A stretch of 18,039 bases of DNA from Anaerofilum sp. (lineage in GTDB: Bacteria; Bacillota; Clostridia; Oscillospirales; Ruminococcaceae). Shown one piece after another: positions 16,538-18,039 of this stretch. Every line of letters starts with the position of its first letter. Positions within the stretch are counted from its first letter, which is position 1. Location of the stretch: the NCBI GenBank assembly GCA_020024115.1, contig JAHHUF010000030.1, positions 1 to 18,039 of the forward strand, given 5' to 3'. The notes under the pieces were generated by a model. That model searched no databases. It worked only from the letters and a program-made list of their open reading frames with translations, and was not told the origin of the DNA. A program made the translations under genes and the position numbers.

Positions 16538-16711
16538 AGGTACTATCTGAAAGTCGAAATTGTCATTTTTTCTATTATAAACGGATATATGCCTGGGTAA
16601 AAATATGTGGTATCCAGCAAGGATTTCTGCCTTTTTTGCATTGTATTGACTGATTTGCAAAACAAAATTCATCAATTTCTTGGTTTTCAGATACACCCTA
16701 AAACCAATAAA

Positions 16712-17665
16712 TTATTTTTGATTTACAATTCCATTTTCAACCAAATCATCCAAAAGAATTTGTGTTCGCAAAGTGGCTCCTTTGCTGGTGAGATGGTTGT
16801 TGCTATCATAAAAAATTTCAGACGGTAACATACACTCACTTAATTTTCCAATGTATGGTACTGTTATCTGATTGTATAATGTTTGCTCAAATTTAGACAA
16901 CTGTTCCGAAGTTCCTGTATAAGCTAATTCATTAAATGGTGCCCATGTCATAAAAACCTCTGCCCCTACTTGTTTTGCCTTTTTATAAAACTTGTTTATT
17001 GCTTTTACTACCTGCGGAGACAGACTGTTTTCATCCAAACTTAAAAGATTATTTTTATCATAACCACTTTCCAAAATAGATTCTCGCTGTGTTGTAATAT
17101 CTCCCCATGTTCCAAAACCGAAAGCAATATATTCTTCTTTTGGGGTCAATGTTGGTCTGCCTTTTTCTTTCCACAAAGATAACTTTTCTTTTCCATATTT
17201 ATAATAAGATGTTATCATGTGTGGGAAATAAGAAATTGGCAAAGCCTTCATCAATATAGGAGAGTTTTCCACTGCCATCCAAGTGGTACTGTAACTGACA
17301 GCATTTTGCAACATTGAAAACTCAGGTGCCAATACTACAATATCCCCTTCGTGCAAAAAATCATCAACCAAATTCAAATAATATTCTATACCTAAATATG
17401 CAGTTGCTCCCATAGAGATACAAGGTATTCCAATCGTTTCTGACACCGTTTCACACTCAATGGAATAAGGAACACTTGACCCACCTACCAACACAACCCT
17501 TGAACCCGGAGTTTCCTCTAATAGTTGCTGTTTTATATCAATTGAACCCATCAAACTGCCTCGAAACATCGCTGGCAAGGATTGAATAGCAGCAAAATAG
17601 CCAATTGGAAAGACAAGCAAAACTAGAAAAAAGCAAATAAGTTTTATAAAAAATTGTTTTTTCAT
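16712..17665 (-). CDS. SGNH/GDSL-hydrolase-like membrane-anchored protein, MBOAT partner
   Basis: A 317-residue protein. ATG 17663-17665 is preceded by AAAAGGAGC (17671-17679). Residues 1-28 are a single N-terminal membrane segment (MKKQFFIKLICFFLVLLVF..), so the rest is probably outside the cell. VVLVGGSSVPYS at about 57-68 supplies the serine motif (S63 or S64). FYDSNNHLTSKG at 285-296 supplies the Asp and His (D287, H291) in the D-xxx-HL-xx-G form seen in AlgJ/AlgX/DltD-like partners. The stop of the upstream MBOAT gene lies inside this gene's ribosome binding site, so the two are coupled. Such pairs O-acetylate or otherwise acylate extracellular polysaccharide: the MBOAT protein moves the acyl group across the membrane and the SGNH protein places it. 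The target polymer is not visible here. Confidence 0.78.
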   Translation of the reverse strand: MKKQFFIKLICFFLVLLVFPIGYFAAIQSLPAMFRGSLMGSIDIKQQLLEETPGSRVVLVGGSSVPYSIECETVSETIGIPCISMGATAYLGIEYYLNLVDDFLHEGDIVVLAPEFSMLQNAVSYSTTWMAVENSPILMKALPISYFPHMITSYYKYGKEKLSLWKEKGRPTLTPKEEYIAFGFGTWGDITTQRESILESGYDKNNLLSLDENSLSPQVVKAINKFYKKAKQVGAEVFMTWAPFNELAYTGTSEQLSKFEQTLYNQITVPYIGKLSECMLPSEIFYDSNNHLTSKGATLRTQILLDDLVENGIVNQK

Positions 17666-17677
17666 TTTTTGCTCCTT

Positions 17678-18039
17678 TTAAAATTGAAAATAAATAAATT
17701 CCACTGCTACGCCTTCGGGTAAAGTAAGTACAGTCAATAGCACTATCATGCAAATAATATACCGCACACCCCATCGAACAGGTATTTTTTGTTGCTGCAA
17801 TAATAGAATTGGGTCTTTGCAAAAGCGCTGTATTGTGTCATACAGAACCAAGAGTGTCAAAATGATTAACAACGCTATCAAGTGAACTCCTGTTAAGCCC
17901 ATCGTTTGCAACGCAACCGAAATCCCTTGCAGCGGAGAACTTACTGCCCATGGAAGCCGTTTCAAAATCAGCAACGCATCTGTCAATGTATCTGCACGGA
18001 AAAAAATCCAACAAATACATACCAATCCAAAGCAAACCA
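17678..18039 (-). CDS. MBOAT-family O-acyltransferase, C-terminal part (cut by window)
   Basis: Only the last 120 or so residues are in the window; the frame is open to the right edge. The motif CICWIFFRADTLTDAL is the conserved 'W-I-F-F-R-A' segment found near the C-terminus of AlgI/DltB/PatA-type MBOAT proteins. Three hydrophobic membrane segments follow: about LVCICWIFF, HLIALLIILTLLVLY, and YIICMIVLLTVL. The catalytic histidine lies earlier in the protein and is outside the window. The gene ends 12 bases before the ATG of the SGNH-like protein. The enzyme should transfer acyl groups from a cytoplasmic donor to an extracellular or periplasm-like acceptor. AlgI-like polysaccharide O-acetylation is more likely than DltB-type D-alanylation, because the partner lacks typical DltD context and no dltA or dltC is seen. 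Confidence 0.82.
   Translation of the reverse strand, partial: VCFGLVCICWIFFRADTLTDALLILKRLPWAVSSPLQGISVALQTMGLTGVHLIALLIILTLLVLYDTIQRFCKDPILLLQQQKIPVRWGVRYIICMIVLLTVLTLPEGVAVEFIYFQF

Noticed and set aside
16451..16696. 81-codon - strand frame after the SGNH gene
   Set aside because: It runs through both terminator hairpins and lacks a ribosome binding site; it is Lys/Asn/Phe-rich as expected of random AT-rich DNA.

Overview
The window looks like chromosome from a low-GC, anaerobic member of the Clostridia (Bacillota), probably a gut or mucosal species. The basis is AT-rich DNA, strong AGGAGG ribosome binding sites, intrinsic terminators with long T runs, a clostridial 2[4Fe-4S] ferredoxin, and two very large wall-anchored glycosidases with Pro/Thr-rich stalks. 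No tRNA, rRNA, CRISPR array, transposase or integrase was seen, and no species can be named from the sequence alone.

Layout. (1) 1-2115, + strand: the decayed end of a defence locus. An AbiH-family abortive-infection gene is split by a -1 frame change at an A6 run. Seventeen bases later comes the remnant of a type I restriction hsdR gene. It keeps its N-terminal and C-terminal domains but has lost the ATPase and nuclease core, and it carries a single-G frameshift. A strong terminator closes this unit. (2) 2153-3052, - strand: an unrecognised, cysteine-free, helical protein with a flagellin-like stretch. A near-consensus promoter about 380 bp upstream implies a long leader containing a nested inverted repeat. 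(3) 3651-15301, - strand: two giant secreted enzymes, each with its own terminator. One is a GH84 beta-N-acetylglucosaminidase (1545 aa) with F5/8-type carbohydrate-binding and FIVAR modules. The other is a GH2 beta-galactosidase-type enzyme (2170 aa, GTG start) with a long train of Ig-like, F5/8-like and repeat modules. Both end in a non-canonical sortase-type signal (TPQTGD and SPATAD). (4) 15650-16486, + strand: a two-gene operon of a small ferredoxin and a membrane [4Fe-4S] protein of the NapH/YccM type, transcribed divergently from the GH2 gene. (5) 16491-18039, - strand: an SGNH-hydrolase-like membrane-anchored protein and, just upstream, the C-terminal end of an MBOAT O-acyltransferase. 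This pair typically O-acylates an extracellular polymer.

How it fits together (inference): the GH2 and GH84 enzymes would remove terminal galactose and GlcNAc from host mucin or glycoprotein glycans at the cell surface, and their many binding modules would hold the cell to the substrate. The MBOAT/SGNH pair would modify the cell's own envelope polymer. The ferredoxin pair is a separate redox unit. The most unusual points are the hsdR deletion derivative, the split abiH, the orphan flagellin-like protein with its structured leader, and the relaxed sortase motifs.
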